A stretch of DNA of 35,614 nt from Pseudoxanthomonas jiangsuensis (GTDB lineage: Bacteria > Pseudomonadota > Gammaproteobacteria > Xanthomonadales > Xanthomonadaceae): NCBI RefSeq assembly GCF_010093185.1, contig NZ_PDWL01000031.1, forward strand, positions 1-35,614, given 5' to 3'. The notes under the pieces are model-generated. The model ran no database searches and was not told the origin of the DNA. It worked only from the letters and a program-made list of their open reading frames with translations. Shown here one piece after another: positions 13,776 to 22,219 of the stretch. The position numbers were made by a program, and so were the translations under genes. The stretch's first letter is position 1, and every line of letters starts with the position of its first letter.

Positions 13776-13781
13776 AGTGTA
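13776..13781 (-). promoter_or_regulatory. Candidate -10 box of metX
   Basis: On the minus strand TACACT is followed by CCGGCCCCT and then ATG. A transcription start 6-8 nt after this box would fall at or next to the start codon. Confidence 0.5.
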
Positions 13782-13875
13782 CCGGGATCGCCGCGCGCCG
13801 TTGCCGGGGGTATCGCGGGAAACTGATTCCCGCCATCGCAACCGTCGCACCAGGCGTACCCGGCGCGATGCCCTT

Positions 13876-14907
13876 TCAAGGGCCGGCGGCGCCGATCTGC
13901 AGTTCGACCGGCGCATCGGCGGGCAGGGCCACCCGCACCGGCGCCGACTCGATGTCGCCCTCGCCGCGATTGGCTTGGCCGCTGGCCGACAGCCGCGCGA
14001 ACACCTCCACTTCCTGCAGGGCCGACAGCTTCTGGGTCGGCATCGGGCTGTCGGTGTCGTCCAGCACCACCTGCAGCGGCAGTTCCTGCAGGCTGCGGCG
14101 CTCGACCGCCACCGGCATCGGTGGGCCATCGGGGACGCGGGCGATCACGAACACCGTCGCGTCGCCGCGCAGGCGCACGCGCGCGGCGAACTCCGGGTCC
14201 AGCGCGACCTTCACCGTCAGCGCGTTGGCCGACCCGGCCGCTGCCGGTGCCGCAACGGACGGCAGCGGCGACAGGCCGGCTTCGGCCCGGGCCAGGTCGA
14301 TCTGCTCGCGCAGGCTGCGCGCGGTGGCGGCATCGACCGCGCCCAGCAGCGACTCCCAGGTCCGGGCCGCCTCGGCCGGCTGCCCGGACTGGCGCTGCCA
14401 CACGCCGAGGAACCAGCCGGCGCGCGGGTGCCCGGGCTGCAGCTGCAGCGCATGCTTGAGCCATTGCACGGCCTGGTCGTCGAAGCGGCGCTGCGGGTCG
14501 GCCTGGGCGCGCGATTCGGCGGCGTCGACCAGCAAGGAGGGTTCGTCCGGCGCCAGCTGCACCGCGCGGGCGTAGGTGTCGCGCGCGCCGGCGGCGTCGC
14601 CGAGCGCGGCCTGGGAGCGGGCGAGCAGGGCCCAGCCTTCGGGCTGGTTCGGATTGCGCTCCAGTTCGGCGCGCAGCTGCGCCACGGCGTCCTCCAGGCT
14701 CTGCGGCGCGGCGCGGGCGGTCTGCTCCAGCGCCGCGGGCGTGCCCACCACCCGGTACAGGGCCAGCACCGACACCGCCAGGGCGAGCACCGCGGCCGCC
14801 AGCGGCCAGGGGCGGGCGCGCCACAGCGGCCACAGCACCCAGACCAGCACGCCGATGGTCACGGCGGTGGCCAGGGTGGCGAACACGGCGCCGGCGGGGA
14901 TCACCAT
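13876..14907 (-). CDS. ccmI: Cytochrome c maturation protein CcmI (CycH), TPR protein
   Basis: The 343-residue protein is the apocytochrome c chaperone of system I. It has two N-terminal membrane segments (about residues 5-28 and 35-51), then a periplasmic tetratricopeptide region (EDAVAQLRAELERNPNQPEGWALLARSQAALGD and two further repeats, to about 215). A beta-rich C-terminal domain (ALTVKVALDPEFAARV, DATVFVIARVPDGPPMPVAVERR) is the usual CcmI tail. It binds the apocytochrome and delivers it to CcmF-CcmH. ATG 14907 overlaps the ccmH stop by 7 nt. It is the last gene of the ccm run; metX follows after 109 bp. Confidence 0.9.
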   Translation of the reverse strand: MVIPAGAVFATLATAVTIGVLVWVLWPLWRARPWPLAAAVLALAVSVLALYRVVGTPAALEQTARAAPQSLEDAVAQLRAELERNPNQPEGWALLARSQAALGDAAGARDTYARAVQLAPDEPSLLVDAAESRAQADPQRRFDDQAVQWLKHALQLQPGHPRAGWFLGVWQRQSGQPAEAARTWESLLGAVDAATARSLREQIDLARAEAGLSPLPSVAAPAAAGSANALTVKVALDPEFAARVRLRGDATVFVIARVPDGPPMPVAVERRSLQELPLQVVLDDTDSPMPTQKLSALQEVEVFARLSASGQANRGEGDIESAPVRVALPADAPVELQIGAAGP

Positions 14908-15362
14908 TCCTGCTCTCCCTCTGCGCGGTCGGCGTCCCCGGGCGCAGGCACGGTGGCGGCACGGCGGCGGACGATGTGCCACACCACCCCGGCCCCGGCC
15001 AGCAAAACCAGGCCCGGGCCGAACCACAGCAGCCAAGTGTGGCGTTCCACCGCCGGCCGGTAGAGCACGAACTCGCCGTAGCGGTCGACCAGGAACTGCT
15101 TGACCTCGTCGTCGCTGCGGCCCTGGCGCATCAGTTCCAGCACCTCGCGGCGCATGTCCTGGGCGATCTGGGCATTGGAATCGGCCAGCGACTGGTTCTG
15201 GCACATCACGCAGCGCAGTTCGGCGGTGAGGGCGTGGAAGCGCACTTCCTCGGCGTTGTCCCGGAACTGGAGAGGCGCCGGATCGCCGGCCGGCTGCGCG
15301 GAGGCGGCGAAGGACAGGGCGAGCAGCAGCGCCAGCGCCATCCAGGCAGGGCGCGCGTTCAT
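14901..15362 (-). CDS. ccmH: Cytochrome c maturation thioredoxin-like protein CcmH
   Basis: The 153-residue protein has a cleavable signal sequence (ending near ASAQ, residues 20-23), the redox motif LRCVMCQNQSLADSN with C51 and C54, a three-helix domain typical of CcmH, and one C-terminal membrane segment (HTWLLWFGPGLVLLAGAGVVWHIV). It keeps the CXXCH cysteines of apocytochrome c reduced for heme attachment. It is the short form, with the CcmI part as a separate gene. The ATG overlaps the ccmG stop by 4 nt. Confidence 0.92.
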   Translation of the reverse strand: MNARPAWMALALLLALSFAASAQPAGDPAPLQFRDNAEEVRFHALTAELRCVMCQNQSLADSNAQIAQDMRREVLELMRQGRSDDEVKQFLVDRYGEFVLYRPAVERHTWLLWFGPGLVLLAGAGVVWHIVRRRAATVPAPGDADRAEGEQEW

Positions 15363-15934
15363 CGCGCCTGCTCCACCTTGGCCAGCACGGGCAGCAGCTG
15401 TTCCTGCACCACCTGCTCGGTCAGCGGACCGGTGTACTTCCAGCGGACGATGCCCTGGCCATCGACCAGGAAGGTCTCCGGCGCGCCGGCCACGCCCCAG
15501 TCCAGGGCGTAGCGGCCTTCCTGGTCGGCCAAGACCACGAAGAACGGGTTGCCGAACTGCTCCAGCCAGCGCAGGGCGTCGGCCGGCTCGTCCTTCCAGT
15601 TGTAGCCGATCACACGCACCCGCTTGCTCTCGGCAAACTTCGTCAGCACCGGGTGCTCGTCGCGGCAGGCCGCGCACCAGCTGCCCCAGACGTTGAGCAG
15701 GTAGGGCGCGCCGCGCAGCTGGGCGGCATCGACGGTGACCGACGGGTCGTGCAGCACCGGCAGCGCGAACTCCGGCGCCGGCTTGCCGATCAGCGCCGAG
15801 GGCAGCACGTCGCGGTCGGCGTCGCCCGAGCGCAGCACGCCATAGCCCATCAGCCCGACCAGGCCGATGAAGAACAGCGCGCCGATCACCACGGCGACCA
15901 CGGGCAGGCCGGCAGGCTTGTGCGGGGTGTTCAT
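15359..15934 (-). CDS. ccmG: Thiol:disulfide interchange protein CcmG/DsbE
   Basis: This 191-residue membrane-anchored periplasmic thioredoxin has one N-terminal membrane segment (about residues 11-34), the active site WGSWCAACRDEHP with C87 and C90, and the cis-proline loop GVAGAPETFLVD. It passes reductant from DsbD to CcmH and apocytochrome c. The length and the GxPE motif match CcmG. The ATG overlaps the ccmF stop as ATGA, and its stop overlaps the ccmH start in the same way. Confidence 0.93.
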   Translation of the reverse strand: MNTPHKPAGLPVVAVVIGALFFIGLVGLMGYGVLRSGDADRDVLPSALIGKPAPEFALPVLHDPSVTVDAAQLRGAPYLLNVWGSWCAACRDEHPVLTKFAESKRVRVIGYNWKDEPADALRWLEQFGNPFFVVLADQEGRYALDWGVAGAPETFLVDGQGIVRWKYTGPLTEQVVQEQLLPVLAKVEQAR

Positions 15935-17853
15935 GCGGTCGTTTCCTTGGGCACGCGGCGGAAGCGGCGGTCGGCCGCGGTGACCAGGCCGCCGAGCGCC
16001 ATCAGCAGGGCGCCGATCCAGATCCAGCGCACGAAGGGTTTGATATGCACGCGCACCGCCCAGGCACCGTCGCCCAGCGGCTCGCCCAGGGCGACGTAGA
16101 CGTCCGCGGTGAATCCGGGACGCAGGCCGACCTCGGTCATCACCTGGCCGCCGCTGGCATAGGCGCGCTTTTCCGGATGCAGCAACACCAGCGGCTGGTC
16201 GTCGCGCAGGACCTGGACGTGGCCGCGGTCGGACAGGTAGTTCGGTCCCTGGCTCTCGTCCACGCCCTGGAACACGAAGCCATAGCGGCCGACCTGCAGC
16301 GTCTGGCCCGGCTTGAGCGCGACCTCGCGCTGCACGTTCTGCGCCTCCACCAGCAGGGCGCCGACCAGGAACACGGCGATGCCCAGATGGCCCAGGGTCA
16401 TGCCCCACATCTCGGCGGTCATCCGCCCGCTGGTGCGCAGCCGGCCCCAGACGAAGCGCAGGGTGCCCAGGCCGATCCAGGCCGCGCCGGTCACGCCCAG
16501 CGCAGTCTTCCATGGTCCCTGCGGCGCGGTGAAGTAGGCCGCCACGCCCAGCGCCAGCGCCAGCCCCGCCCAGGGCAGCAGCACCGCGACGACCTTGGAG
16601 GCCTGGTCGCGCTGCCAGCGCGCCAGAGGTCCGAACGGCACCAGCGCCACCAGCGGCAGCATCAGCACGAAGAACAGCAGGCCGAAGTAGGGCGGGCCGA
16701 CCGAGATCTTGCCCAGGCCCAGGGCGTCGGCCAGCAGCGGATACAGGGTGCCGAGCAGGACCATGGCGCAGGCGCTGGCCAGCAAGAGGTTGTTGAGCAG
16801 CAACAGGGTCTCGCGCGAAGCCGGATGGAACCCGGCGCCGGCTTCCAGGCGCCCGGCGCGCAGCGCGTACAGCAGCAGCGAACCGCCGATGACCGCCACC
16901 AGGAAGGCCAGGATGAACACGCCGCGCGAGGGATCGGCGGCGAAGGCGTGGACGCTGGTCAGCACGCCCGAGCGGACCAGGAAGGTACCCAGCAGCGAGA
17001 GCGAGAACGCGGCAATCGCCAGCAGCAGGGTCCAGCCTGCGAAGCTGCCGCGCTTCTCGGTCACCGCCTGGGAGTGGATCAGCGCGGTGCCGGCAAGCCA
17101 GGGCATGAAGATCGAGTTTTCGACCGGATCCCAGAACCACCAGCCGCCCCAGCCCAGTTCGTAGTAGGCCCACCAGCTGCCCAGGGCCATGCCCAGGGTC
17201 AGGAAGGCCCAGGCCACGTTGGTCCACGGCCGGGTCCAGCGCAGCCAGCGCGCGTCCACCCTGCCGTCCAGCAGGGCGGCGATGGCGAAGGCGAACGGCA
17301 CCGCGAAGCCGACGTAACCCACGTACAGCAGCGGCGGATGGAAGATCAGCCCGGGATCCTGCAGCAGCGGGTTGAGGTCGTGGCCCTCGGCGGCGGCCGG
17401 CAACAGGCGCACGAACGGGTTGGAGGTGAAGATCAGGAAGGCCAGGAAGCCGACCGCGACCAGGCCCATCACCCCCAGCACCCGCGCCGACACCACCTGC
17501 GGCAGCCGCCGCGAGAACCCGGCCACCGCCGTGGACCACAGGGCCAGGACCAGCGCCCAGAGCAGCAGCGAACCTTCGTGCGCGCCCCACACCGCCGAGT
17601 AGCGGTAGATCATCGGCAACAGCGAATTGGAATTGCCGGCCACGTACTTGACCGAGAAGTCCTGGACCACGAAGGCGTAGGTGAGGATGGCGAAGGCGCC
17701 GGCGAGCAGCACCAGCTGGGCGTACGCCGCCGGCCGTGCCACCGCCATCCAGGCGCCGTTGCCGCGCTGGGCACCGGCCAGCGGCAGTACCGCCTGCAGC
17801 GCGGCCACCAGCAGGGCGAGCAGGAGCAGGACCTGGCCCAACTCAGGCAGCAT
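15931..17853 (-). CDS. ccmF: Heme lyase subunit CcmF
   Basis: The 640-residue multi-pass membrane protein is the core of the heme ligation complex. The WWD domain (WGGWWFWDPVENSIFMPWL) lies near residues 230-250. YAGNSN-type and VWGAHEGSLLLWAL motifs and the HPPLLYVGYVGF segment are all characteristic. The C-terminal region has the expected large periplasmic loop. ATG 17853 is chosen because it has a strong GGAGG site 4-8 nt upstream; in-frame ATGs at 17865 and 17883 lie before that site. Its 117-bp gap from ccmE is one of two breaks in an otherwise overlapping gene run. Confidence 0.93.
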   Translation of the reverse strand: MLPELGQVLLLLALLVAALQAVLPLAGAQRGNGAWMAVARPAAYAQLVLLAGAFAILTYAFVVQDFSVKYVAGNSNSLLPMIYRYSAVWGAHEGSLLLWALVLALWSTAVAGFSRRLPQVVSARVLGVMGLVAVGFLAFLIFTSNPFVRLLPAAAEGHDLNPLLQDPGLIFHPPLLYVGYVGFAVPFAFAIAALLDGRVDARWLRWTRPWTNVAWAFLTLGMALGSWWAYYELGWGGWWFWDPVENSIFMPWLAGTALIHSQAVTEKRGSFAGWTLLLAIAAFSLSLLGTFLVRSGVLTSVHAFAADPSRGVFILAFLVAVIGGSLLLYALRAGRLEAGAGFHPASRETLLLLNNLLLASACAMVLLGTLYPLLADALGLGKISVGPPYFGLLFFVLMLPLVALVPFGPLARWQRDQASKVVAVLLPWAGLALALGVAAYFTAPQGPWKTALGVTGAAWIGLGTLRFVWGRLRTSGRMTAEMWGMTLGHLGIAVFLVGALLVEAQNVQREVALKPGQTLQVGRYGFVFQGVDESQGPNYLSDRGHVQVLRDDQPLVLLHPEKRAYASGGQVMTEVGLRPGFTADVYVALGEPLGDGAWAVRVHIKPFVRWIWIGALLMALGGLVTAADRRFRRVPKETTA

Positions 17854-17970
17854 GGAGACCTCCATCGGCAAGCCGGGCAGCATCGATGCGTCCCTCGGCG
17901 AACCGGACGGCAGCGGCGCCGGCGCGGTGCGGGCGAATGGGCCGGCGCGCGCCGGCGTGTGGCGACGGCA

Positions 17971-18450
17971 TCAGGGCTGGGCCTCCGCCGCCGGCACCTG
18001 CACATCGTGCTTCTGGTGGGCCATACCCATCTTGTCGGCCACTTCCTTGGGCATGTAGGTCTCGTCGTGCTTGGCCAGCACGTTCTCGGCGACGAAGGTG
18101 CCGCCCTCCATGCGTCCGGTGGCGACCACCGCCTGGCCCTCGCGGAACAGGTCGGGGAGGATGCCGGTGTAGCTGACCCCCAGCTGGGCGTCGCCGTCGG
18201 TCACCCGGAAGCGCGCTTCCATCGAGCCGCTGGCGCGCTGGAACGAGCCCTTTTCGACCATGCCGCCGAGGCGGAAGCGCGCCTGTCCGGAGGCCACTTC
18301 GGCGCCGGCATCGCCGCGCAGCACCTCGGCCGGGGTGTAGAGGTAGGCGACGTTGCGCTGCAGGGCCATGGCCACCAGCGAGACGACCGCGCCGGAGGCC
18401 AGCACCAGCGCCAGCACGAACAGCAGGCGGCGCCTGCGGACAGGATTCAT
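17971..18450 (-). CDS. ccmE: Heme chaperone CcmE
   Basis: The 159-residue periplasmic heme chaperone has one N-terminal anchor (residues 9-30), an OB-fold domain ([16 protein letters not shown] [27 protein letters not shown]) and the heme-binding motif [10 protein letters not shown] with H128 and Y132. It takes heme from CcmC and hands it to CcmF. The C-terminal tail is Ala-rich and His-containing. The ATG overlaps the ccmD stop by 4 nt. Confidence 0.94.
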   Translation of the reverse strand: MNPVRRRRLLFVLALVLASGAVVSLVAMALQRNVAYLYTPAEVLRGDAGAEVASGQARFRLGGMVEKGSFQRASGSMEARFRVTDGDAQLGVSYTGILPDLFREGQAVVATGRMEGGTFVAENVLAKHDETYMPKEVADKMGMAHQKHDVQVPAAEAQP

Positions 18451-18620
18451 CGGCTCAGCTCCGCGGCCGGGTCGGCGGCGGCCGGCGTGCGCTCGCGGCG
18501 GGCGCGCAGGCGCGCGGCGCGCAGTTGCCGTCGCACCTGCAGGCGCGGGGCCAGGAAGTCCCACAGCAGCACCAGCACGAACACCGCATAGGCGCCGATC
18601 ACGTAGGGCAGGTAGCTCAT
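18447..18620 (-). CDS. ccmD: Heme exporter protein CcmD
   Basis: The 57-residue protein begins [31 protein letters not shown]: one membrane segment followed by a basic cytosolic tail, the standard CcmD plan. It releases holo-CcmE from the CcmABC complex. Identity rests on size, topology, the YVxxAYxxF-like start and its place between ccmC and ccmE, with ATGA overlaps on both sides. Confidence 0.88.
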   Translation of the reverse strand: MSYLPYVIGAYAVFVLVLLWDFLAPRLQVRRQLRAARLRARRERTPAAADPAAELSR

Positions 18621-19366
18621 GCCGCGCCTCCGGCCAGCTTGCGTACCCAGTCCTTGCCGGCCTCGCGGGCGAGGTTGTCGGCGCGGGCGCGGGCCAGCAG
18701 CGAGCCGGCGAACCAGAACTTGGTGCCGATCACCATCCACCACAAAGGCGCCATCATGCTGGCGTCCAGGCTGGACTGGCCGAACACGCGGATGGTCTGG
18801 CCCTGGTGCAGCGAGTCCCACCATTCCACCGAATAGCGGATCACCGGCAGCAGGACCACGCCGACGATCGCCAGCAGGCCGGCGGCGCGGGCCGAGGCGC
18901 GGCGGTCGTCGCCGGCGTGGTACAGGCCGATCACGCCCAGGTACAGGAACAGCAGGATCAGCTCGGTGGTCAGGCGCGGGTCCCAGTCCCACCAGGTGCC
19001 CCACATCGGCTTGCCCCAGATCGAGCCGGTGGCCAGGGTCAGCGCGGTGAAGGCCGCACCCACCGGAGCGCAAGCCATGGCCAGGATCTCGCACAGCTTG
19101 ATCCGCCAGACCAGGGCGATGGCCGCGTAGAGCGCCATCAGCGCGTATACGAACATGCTCATCCAGGCCACGGGGACGTGCAGGTAGAGGATCCGCACGC
19201 TGTCGCCCTGCTGGTAGTCGGCCGGCACGTGGAACAGCGCCAGCCAGGCACCCACGCCCAGGGTCAGCAGGGCGGCCAGCCAGCACCACGGCGCCCAGCG
19301 CGCGGCGAAGCGGTCGAAGTACGGCGGCGAGCCGAGGAGGTGGAACCAGCGGATCACCGGGTTCAT
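18617..19366 (-). CDS. ccmC: Heme exporter/heme-handling protein CcmC
   Basis: This 249-residue six-helix membrane protein has the WWD motif [12 protein letters not shown] at 121-132 and the two flanking heme-ligand histidines H63 (LYLHVP) and H185 (SLHQG), matching the known CcmC pattern. It presents heme to CcmE in the periplasm. The start [17 protein letters not shown] is the usual CcmC N-terminus; the frame stays open further upstream but without homology. It is separated from ccmB by 245 bp, an unusual break. Confidence 0.92.
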   Translation of the reverse strand: MNPVIRWFHLLGSPPYFDRFAARWAPWCWLAALLTLGVGAWLALFHVPADYQQGDSVRILYLHVPVAWMSMFVYALMALYAAIALVWRIKLCEILAMACAPVGAAFTALTLATGSIWGKPMWGTWWDWDPRLTTELILLFLYLGVIGLYHAGDDRRASARAAGLLAIVGVVLLPVIRYSVEWWDSLHQGQTIRVFGQSSLDASMMAPLWWMVIGTKFWFAGSLLARARADNLAREAGKDWVRKLAGGAA

Positions 19367-19611
19367 GGGCAGGATCGCATCGCTCGCGGTTGGCGCCGGC
19401 AGGCCGTGATGGCGCCGGACTGGCTCGACTTCGTGGTCCGGGGCATTTTTCCAGACTCCGCCCCCCGGGCCAAGCCGCGCGGTGGGACAAAGTGTCCACC
19501 CCCGCGCGGATGCGGACATCCTCGCCGATCATCGCCCGCGAAGCCTTGATCCGGCGCAAGCGTCGTCATCACCGCTGTTCATGTAGGGCCGGCTTGCCGG
19601 CCGGCCAAGAC
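19367..19611. other. 245-bp gap inside the ccm gene run, with a REP-like hairpin
   Basis: I see no gene here. At 19587-19602 GGCCGG and CCGGCC form a 6-bp stem with a CTTG loop, inside sequence (from 19583) that resembles the TAGGAGCCGG...TTGCCGGC core of the inverted repeat at 730-834. The rest is ordinary GC-rich sequence with no recognisable promoter. Confidence 0.5.
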
Positions 19612-20301
19612 TCAGCCCTGCGCGATCCGGATCGCCGCGGCCGCCGCCAGCGGCGCCAGCACCGCGCTGGCCACCAGCCCGGCGGCCATCAGCAGCAGCG
19701 CCCCGCTGGCGTCCAGCCCCTGGGCGCTGGCGGCCACGCTGCCGGCGCCGAACACCAGCACCGGCACGTAGAGCGGCAAGGCCAGCAGGGCCACCAGGAT
19801 CCCCGAACGCTTCAGGCCCACCGTCAGCGCCGCGACCACCGCCCCGAGCAGGCTCAGGATCGGCGTACCCAGCGCCAGGGTCAGCATCAGCACCGGCAGC
19901 TGCGCCCGCGGCAGGTACAGGAACTCGCCCAGCACCGGCACCGCCAGCAGCAGCGGCACCGACGTGGTCAGCCAGTGGCCGAAAGTGCGCACCGCCACCA
20001 GCCAGGCCAGCGGCACCGGCGCCAGCAGCCACTGCTCCAGCGAGCCGTCCTCGGCATCGCCGCGGAACAGGCTGTCCAGCGACAGCAGTCCGGCCAGCAG
20101 AACCGCCACCCAGATCGCATAGGGCGCGACGAAATCGCCCAGCAGCTGGCGGCCGCCGCCCAGGGCCAGGGCGAACATCACCACCACCAGCAAAGCGAAC
20201 AGGGCCGGCTGCAGGGCGTCGCCGCGGCGGCGCCAGACCAGGCGCAGGTCGCGCCGGAGCAGGGCGTGGGCGGACTGCAGCAGGGTGGGCGTGGCGTTCA
20301 T
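19612..20301 (-). CDS. ccmB: Heme exporter membrane subunit CcmB
   Basis: The 229-residue protein has six hydrophobic segments and the CcmB features LLRRDLRLVWRRRGDALQPALFALLVVVMFALALG near the N-terminus and SLDSLFRGDAEDGSLEQWLLAP, the loop that meets the CcmA ATPase. With CcmA it forms the ABC module that energises release of heme-loaded CcmE. ATG 20301 is 10 bp past the ccmA stop, so coupling with ccmA is close but not an overlap. Confidence 0.92.
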   Translation of the reverse strand: MNATPTLLQSAHALLRRDLRLVWRRRGDALQPALFALLVVVMFALALGGGRQLLGDFVAPYAIWVAVLLAGLLSLDSLFRGDAEDGSLEQWLLAPVPLAWLVAVRTFGHWLTTSVPLLLAVPVLGEFLYLPRAQLPVLMLTLALGTPILSLLGAVVAALTVGLKRSGILVALLALPLYVPVLVFGAGSVAASAQGLDASGALLLMAAGLVASAVLAPLAAAAAIRIAQG

Positions 20302-20311
20302 GCGGCGATGC

Positions 20312-20950
20312 TCATGCGGCAGCGCCGAGTTCGAGCATGCGCGTGCGCACCGGCGGCGCGGCGTAGGCGCCATGGGTGGTGACCAGGGTCGCGCCGCCCT
20401 CGCGCAGGTGCGCGGTGATCATCCGGTTGACCAGGTTGATCCCGTCCAGGTCGAGGTTGGCGTAGGGTTCGTCCAGCAGCCACAAGGGCGCCGGCGCCAG
20501 CCACATCCGGGCCAGGCCGACCCGCTTCTTCTGCCCGGCCGACAGCTGCCGCGCCGGCGCGTCCTCGTAGCCGGCCATGCCGACGATGGCCAGCGCCCGT
20601 TCGATCGACTGGCCCGGCCGGCGGCCGTGCAGGCCGCCCAGGAACTCCAGGTTCTCCAGCACCGACAGCTCGCCCTTCAGCGCGCCGAGATGGCCGAGGT
20701 AGGCGATGGCGCGGGCGCGCAGGTCGGCGGCGGCAGGGCGGCCCTCGATCTCGATCCGGCCGGCGTCGGCACGCAGCAGCCCGGCCAGCACCCGCAAAAG
20801 GGTGGTCTTGCCGGAACCATTCCCGCCCTGGACCAGCAGGGCCTCGCCGGCCTCGACCGCGAAATCCAGCGGCCCGAACACCGGTTCCTCGTTGCGGGCG
20901 AAGGCCAGGCCATGGGCGGCGAGCAGCGGGGCGGAAGCGGCAGCGGTCAT
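20312..20950 (-). CDS. ccmA: Heme exporter ATP-binding subunit CcmA
   Basis: This 212-residue ABC ATPase has Walker [10 protein letters not shown] at 42-50, signature [15 protein letters not shown], Walker [13 protein letters not shown] and the switch His in VTTHGAY. LSAGQ followed by KKR, and the order ccmA-ccmB-ccmC, identify CcmA rather than another ABC protein. ATG 20950 lies only 8 nt after a TACAAT -10 box and has no Shine-Dalgarno sequence, pointing to leaderless translation. It is the first gene of the ccm run and is divergent from the aminotransferase. Confidence 0.93.
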   Translation of the reverse strand: MTAAASAPLLAAHGLAFARNEEPVFGPLDFAVEAGEALLVQGGNGSGKTTLLRVLAGLLRADAGRIEIEGRPAAADLRARAIAYLGHLGALKGELSVLENLEFLGGLHGRRPGQSIERALAIVGMAGYEDAPARQLSAGQKKRVGLARMWLAPAPLWLLDEPYANLDLDGINLVNRMITAHLREGGATLVTTHGAYAAPPVRTRMLELGAAA

Positions 20951-20958
20951 CGGCGCGC

Positions 20959-20964
20959 ATTGTA
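20959..20964 (-). promoter_or_regulatory. Candidate -10 box of the ccm operon
   Basis: TACAAT on the minus strand is followed by GCGCGCCG and ATG. The facing aminotransferase has its own TACACT at 21008-21013 on the plus strand, so the 100-bp gap would hold two back-to-back promoters. Confidence 0.5.
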
Positions 20965-21050
20965 GCCGCGGCCACCTTCGCGCAGCATCGCCGGCCATCG
21001 CCCGGCGTACACTCCGCCCTTGCCTCTCCCACGAGCCGAACGGAACCGCG

Positions 21051-22208
21051 ATGCCGCTGCAGATCCCGCCGACCAAGCTGCCCAGGGTGGGCACCACCAT
21101 CTTCACCGTGATGTCGCAGCTGGCCGCCGAGCACGGCGCGGTCAACCTCGGCCAGGGCTTCCCGGATTTCCCGGTGCCGCAAAGGCTGGTGGACGAACTG
21201 GACGCGGCCATGCGCGCCGGCCACAACCAGTACGCGCCGATGACCGGAGTGCTGGTCCTGCGCCAGGCCATCGCCGGCAAGGCCCTGCGCTGCTACGGCG
21301 CCACGGTCGATGCGGACAGCGAGGTCACCGTCACCAGCGGCGCCACCGAGGCGATCTTCAACGCGATCCACGCGGTGGTGCGCCCGGGCGACGAGGTGGT
21401 GGTGCTCGACCCGGCCTACGACTGCTACGAACCGGCGATCGACCTGGCCGGCGCGCGCGCGGTGCACGTGCCGCTGGACCCGCGCACCTTCGCCGTGGAC
21501 TGGGAGCGGGTGCGCGCGGCGATCACGCCGAAGACCCGGCTGCTGATGGTCAACAGCCCGCACAACCCGTCCGGGGCGATGTTCTCGGCCGACGACATGC
21601 GCGCGCTGGCCGAGCTGCTGCGCGGCACCGGCATCCTGCTGCTTTCCGACGAGGTCTACGAGCACATCGTGTTTGACGGCCGCCGCCACGAGTCGGTGCT
21701 GCGCTGGCCGGAGCTGCGCGAGCGCGCGTTCGTGGTCTCCAGTTTCGGCAAGACCTACCACTGCACCGGCTGGAAGATCGGCTACGCCATCGCCCCGCCG
21801 GCGTTGAGCGCGGAATTCCGCAAGGTCCACCAGTACAACGTGTTCTGCACCTTCGCCCCGGCCCAGCACGCCTTCGCCGCGATGATCCGCGACGAACCCG
21901 AACACGACGAGCGGCTCGGCGCGTTCTACCAGGCCAAGCGCGACCGCTTCCGCGAGCAGCTGCTGGGCACCCGGCTGCAGCCCCTGCCGGTGCCGGGCGG
22001 CTACTTCCAGCTGGTCGACTATTCGGCGGTCAGCGACCTGCCCGACCACGCGTTCGCGAAGTGGCTGACGGTGGAGAAGGGCGTGGCCGCGATCCCGCTG
22101 TCGCCGTTCTACGAAAGCCCGCCGACGGGCCAGCGCCTGGCGCGGCTGTGCTTCGCCAAGAACGAGGCCACCCTGGACACGGCGATCGAACGCCTGCGGC
22201 TGCTGTGA
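21051..22208 (+). CDS. Methionine/glutamine-type aminotransferase, YbdL-like
   Basis: This 385-residue fold-type I PLP enzyme is close to E. coli YbdL over its full length (SKLP-x-x-GTTIFT start, [30 protein letters not shown]). PLP lysine K234 lies in SSFGKTYH, N172 in NSPHNPSG, D200 and Y203 in LSDEVYEH. YbdL prefers methionine, and relatives act as glutamine transaminases that use glutamine to re-aminate 2-oxo acids such as 2-oxo-4-methylthiobutyrate. The immediate neighbour is an omega-amidase gene, the usual partner that removes the 2-oxoglutaramate product and makes the reaction irreversible. ATG 21051 starts at the homology. Cytosolic. Confidence 0.88.
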   Translation: MPLQIPPTKLPRVGTTIFTVMSQLAAEHGAVNLGQGFPDFPVPQRLVDELDAAMRAGHNQYAPMTGVLVLRQAIAGKALRCYGATVDADSEVTVTSGATEAIFNAIHAVVRPGDEVVVLDPAYDCYEPAIDLAGARAVHVPLDPRTFAVDWERVRAAITPKTRLLMVNSPHNPSGAMFSADDMRALAELLRGTGILLLSDEVYEHIVFDGRRHESVLRWPELRERAFVVSSFGKTYHCTGWKIGYAIAPPALSAEFRKVHQYNVFCTFAPAQHAFAAMIRDEPEHDERLGAFYQAKRDRFREQLLGTRLQPLPVPGGYFQLVDYSAVSDLPDHAFAKWLTVEKGVAAIPLSPFYESPPTGQRLARLCFAKNEATLDTAIERLRLL

Positions 22209-22219
22209 TGGAGGCTGCC

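Noticed and set aside
17854..17970. A possible extra small gene in the 117-bp ccmF-ccmE gap
   Set aside because: No start with a ribosome site and no conserved sequence; in-frame ATGs before ccmF precede its Shine-Dalgarno sequence.
16045..18591. A very long open frame on the plus strand opposite ccmE-ccmF
   Set aside because: It is Gln/Arg/His-rich with no family resemblance and lies antisense to well-supported ccm genes; GC-rich codon bias produces such shadows.
20298..20315. A five-codon frame (MSIAA) between ccmA and ccmB
   Set aside because: Too short to call; its stop overlaps the ccmB ATG and it may be chance, though coupling through it is conceivable.
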